A stretch of DNA of 64,000 bases, taken from positions 1 to 64,000 of the forward strand of contig DATDBU010000206.1 in assembly GCA_036524675.1 (NCBI GenBank). The letters are read 5' to 3'. The position numbers and the translations under genes are program-made. Below are positions 51,197-59,768 of the stretch, piece by piece (the first letter of the stretch is position 1; the number at the start of each line of letters is the position of its first letter). The notes under the pieces are model-generated. The model made no database searches and was not told where the DNA came from. It saw only the letters and a list, made by a program, of their open reading frames with translations. This stretch comes from DATDAW01 sp036524675. Lineage in GTDB: Bacteria > Verrucomicrobiota > Verrucomicrobiia > Chthoniobacterales > DASVRZ01.

Positions 51197-52813
51197 CTAT
51201 TCTGCCGCCAAACCTGGGAGGGCAGCGCCTGCGTCGCTGTGCTCCGCTTCGGCCGGTTTCGGCTCCACCGCGGCGAACTTCGCGCACAGCCCAAGCACTG
51301 CTGCCACTCCCAGGTAGCTGCAAGCCACCACGGGACTCATGCCAAAGCCTATCCTCTCTCCGTGCATCAACCCAAAAAATGTCAAAACCCCGCCGACAAC
51401 CGCGAAAGCAGCGGCGTTGTAGAACTTTCGTTCAATCACGAAAACGCCAATCGCCGCGAGAATGACCCCACTTAGAATCGCGCCGCCCCCCATGATTTCC
51501 AGACCGTGATAGAGAACACCATTTTGGCCCATGCCTTCGACCAGCTTATGATGATCTTCGGGGGACAGTTTCCCCACAATGGTTCCGGAAGCGGCTAGTG
51601 CATTGTCGATCATGGTTTTTCCCCAGGCTGCGACATGAGGAGTTAGAGCAAGGACAATTGCCGGCGCATGGCTCTTGGGTGTTTCCTGGAAGGCCTGCGC
51701 TCCGATCAGCATTCCGATGTAGAGAAGGATCGGCGAGATCGCCACCACAGGAATTAGCGAGGACATTACGGAAATAATGCCGAAGGTCGCCAATACAATC
51801 ACGACAATGCCCGTCATTGCCGAATATCCAATGCGGCCTCCCATCGCTTTCCACCCCGGATGACCGATATACACCGCATTGATGAACGGGTTGCCCAGAC
51901 AACAGCCGATCAGGCTGATGACGCCGTCCGCAGTTAGCACCCGGGTCGTTGGAAAGGCGTCGCCCGCCACTTCCGCGCTCTCCACATTGTCCAGGGCTTC
52001 CACCAAGTCGTAAATCCCGAATGGAATCGCGGTCACCAGGATGACGCCGAGAAATTGAAAGCCGGAAAAGATATGGTTGAGTGCTGGTAGCGGAAGAGAG
52101 AAGCCAAAATTCGAGAACGACGACAGTAACTTGTCATAGGTCATGCCTCCGTAGTGGAGCCCAAAAAGATTGGAACCCCAGGCGATGAGGGAGCCTACTG
52201 CGATGGCAACGAGGCCCGCAGGAATGCCTCTAAAATACTTCACGCCTCCGAACCAGCTCAGCAGGATGATAGCAAAGCAAACAAGCCCGATTGCCGGAGT
52301 CATGAACATCTCGAGAGCCGGCTTCATCGAAATAAACGTGATCGAAACTCCGGCGAGTGTTCCCAGTAACGCAGCGCGTGGCGTAATCTTTCTAATAACA
52401 GGTGCGATGAATCCGCCGACCATCAGCACGAAGCTCTGGATGAAGACCCACGTCAGGCCGGCCTCCCAGCCTTTGATGGGATCTCCCGTCGTGAGAGTGA
52501 TCGGCAGCATGATGACGAACGTTACGACGAACATATGCGGCACGCTCGTCCCGGAAGGCAGCGCACAAACGTCGGTGCGTCCCGTTTTCTTGGCCAGCCG
52601 ATAGGCGAGCCAGGCATAGTACAACGTGCTCAAACAAAGCATCACGCCGGTGGCGGGAAGAATGCGGCCGAAGACAATTTCGTCAGGCATCTTCAACACA
52701 AACCGCAGCAGTGCAGTTAGTGTTAGCAGGTTTACTAAAATATTGGTTCCAAACCCAAAGAAGGCGTTGAAATCCCCCGGAGTCCAGAGTTTTGGTTTAG
52801 TGGAAGCATTCAT
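51197..52813 (-). CDS. NCS2-family nucleobase permease
   Basis: A 538-residue membrane protein (about 12-14 helices) of the xanthine/uracil permease fold, starting MNASTKPKLWTPGDFNAFFG. Motifs include LWTPGDFNAFFGFGTNILVN, ALPSGTSVPHMFVVTFVIML, GIYDLVEALDNVESAEVAGD and CCLGNPFINAVYIGHPGWKA. It resembles the eukaryotic-like/AzgA-like branch more than UraA. Substrate unknown. It sits 38 bases downstream of a biuret-hydrolase-like amidase in the same direction, suggesting import and hydrolysis of a nitrogen-rich compound. Confidence 0.88.
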   Translation of the reverse strand: MNASTKPKLWTPGDFNAFFGFGTNILVNLLTLTALLRFVLKMPDEIVFGRILPATGVMLCLSTLYYAWLAYRLAKKTGRTDVCALPSGTSVPHMFVVTFVIMLPITLTTGDPIKGWEAGLTWVFIQSFVLMVGGFIAPVIRKITPRAALLGTLAGVSITFISMKPALEMFMTPAIGLVCFAIILLSWFGGVKYFRGIPAGLVAIAVGSLIAWGSNLFGLHYGGMTYDKLLSSFSNFGFSLPLPALNHIFSGFQFLGVILVTAIPFGIYDLVEALDNVESAEVAGDAFPTTRVLTADGVISLIGCCLGNPFINAVYIGHPGWKAMGGRIGYSAMTGIVVIVLATFGIISVMSSLIPVVAISPILLYIGMLIGAQAFQETPKSHAPAIVLALTPHVAAWGKTMIDNALAASGTIVGKLSPEDHHKLVEGMGQNGVLYHGLEIMGGGAILSGVILAAIGVFVIERKFYNAAAFAVVGGVLTFFGLMHGERIGFGMSPVVACSYLGVAAVLGLCAKFAAVEPKPAEAEHSDAGAALPGLAAE

Positions 52814-52851
52814 GGTCGATAGGGTGGTTAAGTGCACTGACAGATCCGCCT

Positions 52852-53532
52852 TTACCCCAGGGCGGAAAGAATTTTTTCAGAATCGGACACCCAGCCAAAA
52901 ATCCCTCCCTGTGCCTTGATCATCTTTAGGCCGAACTCTTGAAATTCCGGAAAATAAGACCCGACACAGTCGGACGGCACCAGGCAGTCATAGCCACGGT
53001 CGTTCGCTTCGCGAACCGTTGTATTAACACAAACTTCCGTAGTGACGCCGGTCACGATTAGCTTTTGAATGCCTTTGTTCTGGAGAATTGCATGGAGGTC
53101 GGTTGCGAAGAATGCGCCCTTGCCAGGCTTATCAATCACTGGCTCGGAAGGGAGGGGATAAAGTTCTTCGATGATATCATGACCGGCTTCGCCACGCACC
53201 AGAATGCGACCCATAGGACCGGCGTCGCCGATGCAAGTTGCACTGCGGCCTCGTATTTTCTTTGCATGCGGCAAATCGGTTAGATCCGGGCGATGTCCTT
53301 CCCGGGTATGGATGACCTGCAGTCCATGGGCGCGCCACGCTGCAAGGAGTCTTTTGTTAGGCTCGATGGTCCGACGCAATTGCGAGACGTCATTGCCCAG
53401 CATTTCGCCAAAACCGCCTGGTTCGAGGAAGTCGCGCTGCATATCGATAATGATCAGGGCGGCCTTTTCGGGCTGGAACTCGTACGGGTAGGGTTCGGCT
53501 TCGACAGTGGCGACGGTGGGCGTGGTTGTCAT
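52852..53532 (-). CDS. Isochorismatase-family amidohydrolase, biuret hydrolase-like
   Basis: The 226-residue cysteine hydrolase has the triad D30 (LIIIDMQRDF), K135 (VIDKPGKGAF) and C168 (GVTTEVCVNTT). The segments IHTREGHRPDLTDLP, GPMGRILVRGEAGHDIIEEL and REANDRGYDCLVPSDCVGS match biuret hydrolase (BiuH) of rhizobia closely by recollection, including spacing of the triad. Biuret hydrolase yields allophanate from biuret, a cyanuric-acid breakdown product. Ureidoacrylate or other ureide substrates are alternatives. An NCS2 permease follows in the same transcription direction; no allophanate hydrolase is adjacent. Confidence 0.85.
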   Translation of the reverse strand: MTTTPTVATVEAEPYPYEFQPEKAALIIIDMQRDFLEPGGFGEMLGNDVSQLRRTIEPNKRLLAAWRAHGLQVIHTREGHRPDLTDLPHAKKIRGRSATCIGDAGPMGRILVRGEAGHDIIEELYPLPSEPVIDKPGKGAFFATDLHAILQNKGIQKLIVTGVTTEVCVNTTVREANDRGYDCLVPSDCVGSYFPEFQEFGLKMIKAQGGIFGWVSDSEKILSALG

Positions 53533-53844
53533 GGAAAGGGAGAATGATGTTTAACGGAGAGCTTGTGCCTTCAAGCCTTAGAGCATTGCTCGTGCCAGCA
53601 TGTTGTGGTTTTCCGCAACCCATTGAACATCAATGCATTTCGTCGAAAACGCAGGCGGCGAGCGGTGGATTGATTTGTAGTTACTTGTTGCGTTTGTCGC
53701 TGCCGGCAACAGTTGACACAGTTTCTCGGGCAAAACGGGTCGTTGGCGCCGGCGAAAGCTGGGCGATACGCAGTTGGCGCCCTCTGGTTGACAGGTGTAG
53801 CATTTGCCAACCAGGGAATCTCACAGTCAACAAATGTGTGACCT
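53533..53844. other. Gap between amidase and DUF3016 gene (312 bases)
   Basis: The two flanking genes are divergent, so promoters for both must lie here. TTGACA is present at about 53788, but no clear -10 partner was found. No repeat or RNA motif was recognised. Confidence 0.45.
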
Positions 53845-54366
53845 ATGAAAACGATTCTTCTCAGCGTGATGCTGCTTGTTCTTTTTACCGGTTTGGCTGT
53901 CGCAAAACCCGAAAATGTGAGGCCGGACCGCGTCTCTGTGGAATTCATCCATCCGGAAAAGTTTATCGATGTGGGCCGGGAACGTTTTACGACAGACCGC
54001 GAACGCACCAGCCTCCTCAATGAATTGGCCGCCAGCATGCGCAAAATGGCGAACGCATATCTGGGCCCAGGTTTGAGACTCGACATCCAAGTGACCGAAG
54101 TCGATATGGCGGGCGGATTTGAGCCATGGCGCAGGCAGTTCCGGGATGCGCGTATCGTAAAAGACGTCTATCCGCCGCGGATCAACCTCACGTTCCGTCT
54201 GTCAGACCAGAAAGGAAAATTCCTGCGCGAAGGTGAGCGCAAATTGACGGACCTCAGCTTTCTGACGAGCAGTTTCCAGCCAAATTACTCCGACTCGTTG
54301 TACTACGAAAAGGCCCTCATCCGCAATTGGCTAAGCACGGAGTTCCGGAATTTTCGAAAATCCTGA
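53845..54366 (+). CDS. DUF3016-domain exported protein
   Basis: The 173-residue protein has a signal peptide (MKTILLSVMLLVLFTGLAVA) and a DUF3016 domain: VSVEFIHPEKFIDVGRERFT, LRLDIQVTEVDMAGGFEPWR, RDARIVKDVYPPRINLTFRL and SDSLYYEKALIRNWLSTEFR. DUF3016 proteins are periplasmic and of unknown function in gammaproteobacteria and others. It is a lone gene with comEC 119 bases downstream. Confidence 0.87.
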   Translation: MKTILLSVMLLVLFTGLAVAKPENVRPDRVSVEFIHPEKFIDVGRERFTTDRERTSLLNELAASMRKMANAYLGPGLRLDIQVTEVDMAGGFEPWRRQFRDARIVKDVYPPRINLTFRLSDQKGKFLREGERKLTDLSFLTSSFQPNYSDSLYYEKALIRNWLSTEFRNFRKS

Positions 54367-54485
54367 GCGAAGGATCTGGAGGCTTCTGCGGTAGAGCGGC
54401 GTGGGGTACGTGCGACACCCTGGCAAAGCTCGAATTTTGATGTTGTTACTTGGTTTCGCTTCGGGCCTGTGAGAGGAAATCGGAT

Positions 54486-56858
54486 GTGAGGCGTGTTCGT
54501 TTTGTCACCGGTGAGATTGTGGGGAATCTTGCAAAGGCTGTGCCGCCAATCGGCAAATGGGTGGACGGGAAGAAAAAATGGGGAAGGCAACCTTTTTGCG
54601 GCCTCGCGGCGGCCGGCGTTGCGGGGATTTCGATCGCCGAGTGGGTAAAACCGGGTTTGGCGGTGACCTTGCCGGGTCTCGGGCTCAGCCTTGTTCTTTG
54701 GATGGTTTTGCGTCGGACTTGGGCGTTGCTGACCCTGATGGCCGCTGCGTTTATCCTCCTGCATTCTCTCCAATTTCACGGAAACCCCGGGAGGCTACTT
54801 GCGGCGGAACTTGGCGACCGCCGCGTGGTGGTAAGAGGTGAGGGGACTGTCAATTCGCAGCCGATGCAGCGTGTGGAGCACAAGGGTCGCATCGAGACCT
54901 CGTTCGAGATCGACGTCGACAGGATCGATTTCCCGGGCTTCGACCAGGCAAAGGGTCTGCGGCTATTGGTCTCGTGGCCCGGCCCTGGTCCGGAATATGG
55001 CGCGAAGATAGGTTTTGCCGGATCCCTGTTTAATCCGAAGCCGCCGCGTAACCCGGGAGAATTCGACTACGCGGGCTGGCTGGGGAGGCGGCAGGTTTTC
55101 AGCGTCGTGAATGTGCGGATGCCCTTTGATGCGACAGTCGTTGATCCTGCGCCGGGCTGGTCAGTCACACGGATGGCGATGCGATGTCGTCGGTGGATGG
55201 AGACTCGCCTGGCGATGGATTTGGAGAGCGAACCGGAAATTGCCGGAATCATCAAGGCGATGGTGCTGGGGAGCACAAACGAGACGTCGGATGAGCTCAA
55301 GGCACGTTTTCAGCAGACCGGAACACTGCATTTGTTCGCCGTGAGTGGATTGCAGGTGACGGTGCTGGCCGGAATGGTCATGTTCGCCCTCGAGACGTGC
55401 CGGGTTCCGCGTCGAGTCGCGGTATTTGTCACGATTCCGGTGATTTTGTTCTACGCCGCGATCACCGGCCTGGGCGCGTCGAGCGTGCGAGCCGCGTTGA
55501 TGGCGTCCATTTTTCTTGCGGCAATCCTGGCTGATCGCCCGGCGTTTACGTTGAACAATCTCGCGGCGTCGGCGTTTCTGTTGTTGCTGACGAACACGAA
55601 TCAACTTTTCGCGACGGGATTTCAGCTGTCTTACAGCGTCGTCGCGGCGATCATTCTCTTGGCGGGCCGAATCAGCCGGTTCGTGCAGGGTTTGGTTGCG
55701 CCGGATCCGTTTATCCCGCGGAAACTTCTGACGAAAACCCGCCGCGCTCTGTGGTGGCTTACAGAAAAACTCGGAGGAAGCGTCGGCCTGACCGTCGCTG
55801 CATGGATGGGTTCTTTGCCGCTTACCGCCTGGTATTTCAATCTCCTCTCGCCTGTTGCTCTGGTGGCAAATCTGGTCGTCGTTCCGCTCTCTTCGGGGAT
55901 CCTGCTGCTCGGAGTGCTGAGTATCGTCACCTCGGCGGCAGGCAGTTTCCTGTCAGTCTTGTTCAACAATGCCAACTGGCTGGTGGTGAAAATAATGCTG
56001 GAGCTGGTGGGATTCTTCGCGTCGCTTCCTGCGGGCTATTTGCATATCGGCGGACGCTGGATCGAATTCACGAACGAACACCGAATCACCGTGCTCGATC
56101 TTGGTGCAGGCGGTTCGGTTGTCATCGAAACACCGCGGGGTTGCTGGCTCATCGACACGGGTTCCGACGCTGATTATAGCCGTATCGTCCAGCGGTTCCT
56201 GCAAAAGCGAGGGATCAATTCGTTGAAAGGCATTGTGCTCACGCACGGTGACGGAGCGCATGTGGGCGGGATCGTTCGTGCCCGGAACGACTTCCCGCAA
56301 GTCCCTGTATTCGTGCCCGTTGTCTCCGAAAAATCGACCGTTTTCAAACGTCTCCGACTCCTTGGAGAAACGAATGGATTGAAAACGGGTGATATGTTGA
56401 CGCTCTCGAACGACGCGGTTCTCGAAGTTCTTTTCCCTTCGGAAACGACAGGTCAAAGCCGTGCTGATGACAATGCCCTTGTACTGGCGTTTCGGACCGG
56501 CAAACACAGCGTGCTGCTGATGTCCGACTCCGGATTTTCGACAGAGATCTCTCTGCTGGAAAATGCCGGTCTCATCGAAAAAGCGAAAGCCGACGTCATC
56601 GTCATGGGACGAAACAGAACCGACCGCGATGTTGCTCTGGATTTTTTCCTTAAGACGGGCCCGAAAGCCATCGTTTCCAGCTGCGTTTCATTTCCGGCAA
56701 TCGAACGGGTCCCTTTGAAATTGGTAAAATTTTCTGCAGAAACGGATGTCCGCCTGTTTAGGCAGGACGAAACGGGAGCTCTCGAAATGCGGCTAAGCGA
56801 GCAATCCCTTGACCTGCGCGGATTTTTGAATCGCGAGGCTCTGAACATCGGCCACTGA
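54486..56858 (+). CDS. comEC: ComEC/Rec2-family competence protein with degenerate metallo-beta-lactamase domain
   Basis: The GTG at 54486 follows GAGAGGAAA, giving 790 residues. Order: an N-terminal OB-like DUF4131 domain, the competence domain with many membrane helices (FAVSGLQVTVLAGMVMFALE, TGLGASSVRAALMASIFLAA, GFQLSYSVVAAIILLAGRIS, AAWMGSLPLTAWYFNLLSPV), and a C-terminal beta-lactamase-like domain (ITVLDLGAGGSVVIETPRGC to the end). That domain has LTHGDGAHVGG instead of SHxDxDHxGG, and GRNRTDRD where HHGS is expected, so metal binding looks lost. The membrane channel for single-stranded DNA uptake is intact. No com operon surrounds it. Confidence 0.92.
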   Translation: MRRVRFVTGEIVGNLAKAVPPIGKWVDGKKKWGRQPFCGLAAAGVAGISIAEWVKPGLAVTLPGLGLSLVLWMVLRRTWALLTLMAAAFILLHSLQFHGNPGRLLAAELGDRRVVVRGEGTVNSQPMQRVEHKGRIETSFEIDVDRIDFPGFDQAKGLRLLVSWPGPGPEYGAKIGFAGSLFNPKPPRNPGEFDYAGWLGRRQVFSVVNVRMPFDATVVDPAPGWSVTRMAMRCRRWMETRLAMDLESEPEIAGIIKAMVLGSTNETSDELKARFQQTGTLHLFAVSGLQVTVLAGMVMFALETCRVPRRVAVFVTIPVILFYAAITGLGASSVRAALMASIFLAAILADRPAFTLNNLAASAFLLLLTNTNQLFATGFQLSYSVVAAIILLAGRISRFVQGLVAPDPFIPRKLLTKTRRALWWLTEKLGGSVGLTVAAWMGSLPLTAWYFNLLSPVALVANLVVVPLSSGILLLGVLSIVTSAAGSFLSVLFNNANWLVVKIMLELVGFFASLPAGYLHIGGRWIEFTNEHRITVLDLGAGGSVVIETPRGCWLIDTGSDADYSRIVQRFLQKRGINSLKGIVLTHGDGAHVGGIVRARNDFPQVPVFVPVVSEKSTVFKRLRLLGETNGLKTGDMLTLSNDAVLEVLFPSETTGQSRADDNALVLAFRTGKHSVLLMSDSGFSTEISLLENAGLIEKAKADVIVMGRNRTDRDVALDFFLKTGPKAIVSSCVSFPAIERVPLKLVKFSAETDVRLFRQDETGALEMRLSEQSLDLRGFLNREALNIGH

Positions 56859-56911
56859 GGAAGGGTTGCGTCTTCCCCAAAAACCATCCACCTTCGTCCC
56901 CACCAAAATAT

Positions 56912-58762
56912 ATGTGTGGAATCGTCGGATACATCGGCAAAGCTAAGGCCGCTCCCATTCTCCTGGATGGCTTGCGGCGTCTCGAATATCGCGGTTATGA
57001 CTCAGCTGGAATCGTCACTATCGACGAAAACCGGCTCGATCTTCGCAAGACCACCGAGCGTATTTCACACCTCACACAGCTCCTCAAACAAAATCCGGCC
57101 AAAGGGTCCGTCGGCATCTGCCATACCCGCTGGGCCACGCACGGAGGTGTGACTGTCCCGAACGCACACCCGCACTACGACCGTTCCGAGCGGCTCGCCG
57201 TTGTCCACAATGGTGTGATCGAAAATTATTCGAAGCTGCGCGACCAACTCCTCGAAAAGGGACACATTTTCCGGTCTGAAACCGATACCGAAGTTCTTGC
57301 GCATCTTATCGGCCGATACTTTGACGAAATGCGTGGCGACCCCGGTAAGGCTGGGCTTGTAGAGGCCGTTCGCCGAGCGCTACAGCAGGTTCAGGGCACG
57401 TACGGAATCGCCGTTTTGCATTTGGATGTGCCAGATCTCCTCGTGGCTGCACGCCGGGGAAGTCCGCTGGTCCTGGGCATCGGGAAAGGCGAAAATTTTG
57501 TCGCGAGCGACGTCAGCGCCATCGTCGCACACACACGGGAAGCCGTTTATCTCAACGATTTCGACATCGCTGCGGTCGAGAAAGACTCTTTCGAAGTCAC
57601 GTCGCTCGCAGGCGAAGACTCCGTTTACGAGGTCAGCAAGGTCGATATCGACGAGCAGGATATCTCGAAAGGCAAATATCCGCATTTCATGCTCAAGGAA
57701 ATCTACGAGCAACCGCAAAGCATCCGCGACGCCATGCGCGGCCGGCTCAGTGTGGAAGAGGCTACGGCCAAATTGGGCGGTCTTGAAATGACCGCCAAAG
57801 AACTTCGTGAGATCGATCGAATCGTCCTTACCGGTTGCGGCACCGCGCTCTACGCGGGGATGGTCGGCGAGTATCTCATTGAATCTCTGGCGCTTGTGCC
57901 GACGGAAGTGGAGTTCGCGAGCGAATTTCGATATCGAAATATGCCGACCAACAAAGACACACTCGTCTTTGTTCTGAGCCAGAGCGGTGAGACCGCGGAT
58001 TCCCTGGCTGCGCTTCGCGAAAGCAAACGCAAAGGCCATCGGACCCTCGGCATTTGCAACAACGTTGCCAGCACCATCGCCCGCGAAACGGATGGAGGGG
58101 TTTACATGCACGCGGGGGTGGAAATCGGAGTTGCTGCCACCAAATCCTTCACGTCGCAGATCACCGTCCTCACGCTTATCGCGCTACTGCTGGGCCGGAT
58201 GCGTCATTTGTCCAGCTCGCAAGGCTCACAGATCATCGCTGCCCTCGAAGAAATTCCGGACAAAGTTGCCAAAATTTTGGCGCAGACAGATCACATCAAA
58301 GCGATCGCCGAAAAATACGCGAACGCTGAAGGGTTTTTGTTTCTGGGCCGGCAATTCAATTATCCGATTGCTCTCGAAGGCGCGCTGAAGCTCAAGGAAA
58401 TCAGCTATTTGAACGCTTCGGGTCATCCCAGTGCAGAGCTGAAGCATGGCGTGATCGCACTCGTCCGTCCGGAAATTCCGACGGTCGTCATTGCGCCGCG
58501 GGACGCTGTTTTTGAGAAAAACATCAGCAATATCGAGGAAGTGCGCGCCCGGAAAGGGCCGGTCATTTCCATCGGGACGGAGTGCAGCAAAGAACTCGAG
58601 AAGGTTAGCAGCGATGTTATCTATATTCCGCCAGCGCCGGATTTCCTCACACCGCTCCTGACGGTGATTCCGCTCCAATTGTTTGCGTATCATCTGGCTG
58701 CCAAACTCGGCTGCGACATCGACAAGCCACGCAATCTCGCGAAGGCTGTCACCGTCGAGTGA
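56912..58762 (+). CDS. glmS: Glutamine-fructose-6-phosphate aminotransferase
   Basis: GlmS makes glucosamine-6-phosphate from fructose-6-phosphate and glutamine, the entry to amino-sugar and peptidoglycan synthesis. The 616-residue protein starts MCGIVGYIGKAKAAPILLDG with nucleophile C2, has CHTRWATHGGVTVPNAHPH, two SIS domains (LTGCGTALYAGMVGEYLIES, FVLSQSGETADSLAALRESK) and ends DKPRNLAKAVTVE, the conserved C-terminus. No glmS ribozyme was recognised in the 53 bases before it. It is monocistronic as far as visible. Confidence 0.97.
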   Translation: MCGIVGYIGKAKAAPILLDGLRRLEYRGYDSAGIVTIDENRLDLRKTTERISHLTQLLKQNPAKGSVGICHTRWATHGGVTVPNAHPHYDRSERLAVVHNGVIENYSKLRDQLLEKGHIFRSETDTEVLAHLIGRYFDEMRGDPGKAGLVEAVRRALQQVQGTYGIAVLHLDVPDLLVAARRGSPLVLGIGKGENFVASDVSAIVAHTREAVYLNDFDIAAVEKDSFEVTSLAGEDSVYEVSKVDIDEQDISKGKYPHFMLKEIYEQPQSIRDAMRGRLSVEEATAKLGGLEMTAKELREIDRIVLTGCGTALYAGMVGEYLIESLALVPTEVEFASEFRYRNMPTNKDTLVFVLSQSGETADSLAALRESKRKGHRTLGICNNVASTIARETDGGVYMHAGVEIGVAATKSFTSQITVLTLIALLLGRMRHLSSSQGSQIIAALEEIPDKVAKILAQTDHIKAIAEKYANAEGFLFLGRQFNYPIALEGALKLKEISYLNASGHPSAELKHGVIALVRPEIPTVVIAPRDAVFEKNISNIEEVRARKGPVISIGTECSKELEKVSSDVIYIPPAPDFLTPLLTVIPLQLFAYHLAAKLGCDIDKPRNLAKAVTVE

Positions 58763-58841
58763 AAGAAAGGTGCCGGGAAGTCACGCTAGCCGATTGACAA
58801 AATCGATCGGCACCCGGAAAATCCGGGCCATTCGCATCGAC

Positions 58842-59696
58842 ATGGCGCCACGGCCGATTTCCGCATTTATTCTTGTTATTATCACCGGCACTTTTGCCGC
58901 GATCGCCAGCGCGCAATCTGTTCCTCCGGAGATTCAGCCCGTCGTTAACGAGTCGGTCCAACTCTCCCGGCCGATCATCGAGGGGCGCAGCGCCATCGTT
59001 GTGGATGCCGGCAGCGGGCGCGTGCTTTTCGATAAAAACGCAACGTTTCGCCAGCCTGCAGCGAGTATGCAGAAAGTGCTCACGGCACTTGTCGTCATCC
59101 AGGAGGGAAATCTCTCCAAACCGGTCACTATTACGCAAAGCGATACCATGGTAGAGCCGAGCAAAGTTTATCTCCGGGCCGGCGAGACCTATACCCGCCT
59201 CCAGCTTCTCCAGGCGCTTCTCGTAAAGAGCGGCAATGACGCAGCGCGCGCGCTGGCTCGTGACAACGCAGGAAGCATCCCGGCGTTCGCCTACAAAATG
59301 AACCGTCTCGCCCTGTACCTGGGCGCGCAGAATTCAAACTTTGTGAACCCAAATGGCCTTCCCGCCGAGGGCCAGTATTCGTGTGCCCGCGACATAGCCA
59401 TCATCGCCCGGACCGCGTATCGCAGCCCGACGATTCGGAACATCGTCTCGATGAAGACACTCGACTTCGCTCGTCCCGGCCGCGGGATTATTACGTACAA
59501 GAACACGAACAAATTGCTGGTACGCGCCCCATTCTGTAACGGAATGAAAACCGGTTACACGGATGCGGCGGGGCATTGCCTCGTTTCCAGTGGCCGTGGC
59601 AACGGACGGGACGCCATCGTAGTCGTCATGCATAGCACGAAGGCAGGAATCTGGAATGATTCCTTCAAATTGCTGAGCTGGGGCTTGGGGAGCTAG
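58842..59696 (+). CDS. D-alanyl-D-alanine carboxypeptidase (DacA/PBP5 family)
   Basis: The 284-residue protein has a signal peptide (MAPRPISAFILVIITGTFAA) and the three penicillin-binding motifs: SxxK S75-MQK78 in AASMQKVL, SxN S130-GN132 in VKSGNDAARA, and KTG K236-TG in MKTGYTDAAG. It trims pentapeptide in the periplasm. The frame opens upstream to 58683 but that overlaps glmS, so ATG 58842 is used. It is shorter than E. coli PBP5: the C-terminal beta domain and amphipathic anchor are missing, so it may be soluble. Confidence 0.94.
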   Translation: MAPRPISAFILVIITGTFAAIASAQSVPPEIQPVVNESVQLSRPIIEGRSAIVVDAGSGRVLFDKNATFRQPAASMQKVLTALVVIQEGNLSKPVTITQSDTMVEPSKVYLRAGETYTRLQLLQALLVKSGNDAARALARDNAGSIPAFAYKMNRLALYLGAQNSNFVNPNGLPAEGQYSCARDIAIIARTAYRSPTIRNIVSMKTLDFARPGRGIITYKNTNKLLVRAPFCNGMKTGYTDAAGHCLVSSGRGNGRDAIVVVMHSTKAGIWNDSFKLLSWGLGS

Positions 59697-59705
59697 GCCT
59701 CTTTT

Positions 59706-59765
59706 TCTTACTCTTAATCTGGCTCTTGCTCTGGGTGGACGCGCCCGAGCATCGAGTAAGATTGT
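59706..59765. repeat. Possible degenerate TAATCG-family repeat
   Basis: TTACTCTTAATCTGGCTCTTGCTC and, 25 bases later, GAGCATCGAGTAAGATTGTC (shown here as two short parts of an imperfect palindrome) recall the arms of 1943-2063 and 32659-32789, but the match is weaker. It covers the space between the carboxypeptidase gene and the BioF-like gene. Confidence 0.35.
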
Positions 59766-59768
59766 CAT

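Noticed and set aside
56859..56911. glmS ribozyme
   Set aside because: The gap before glmS is only 53 bases and too short for the ribozyme.
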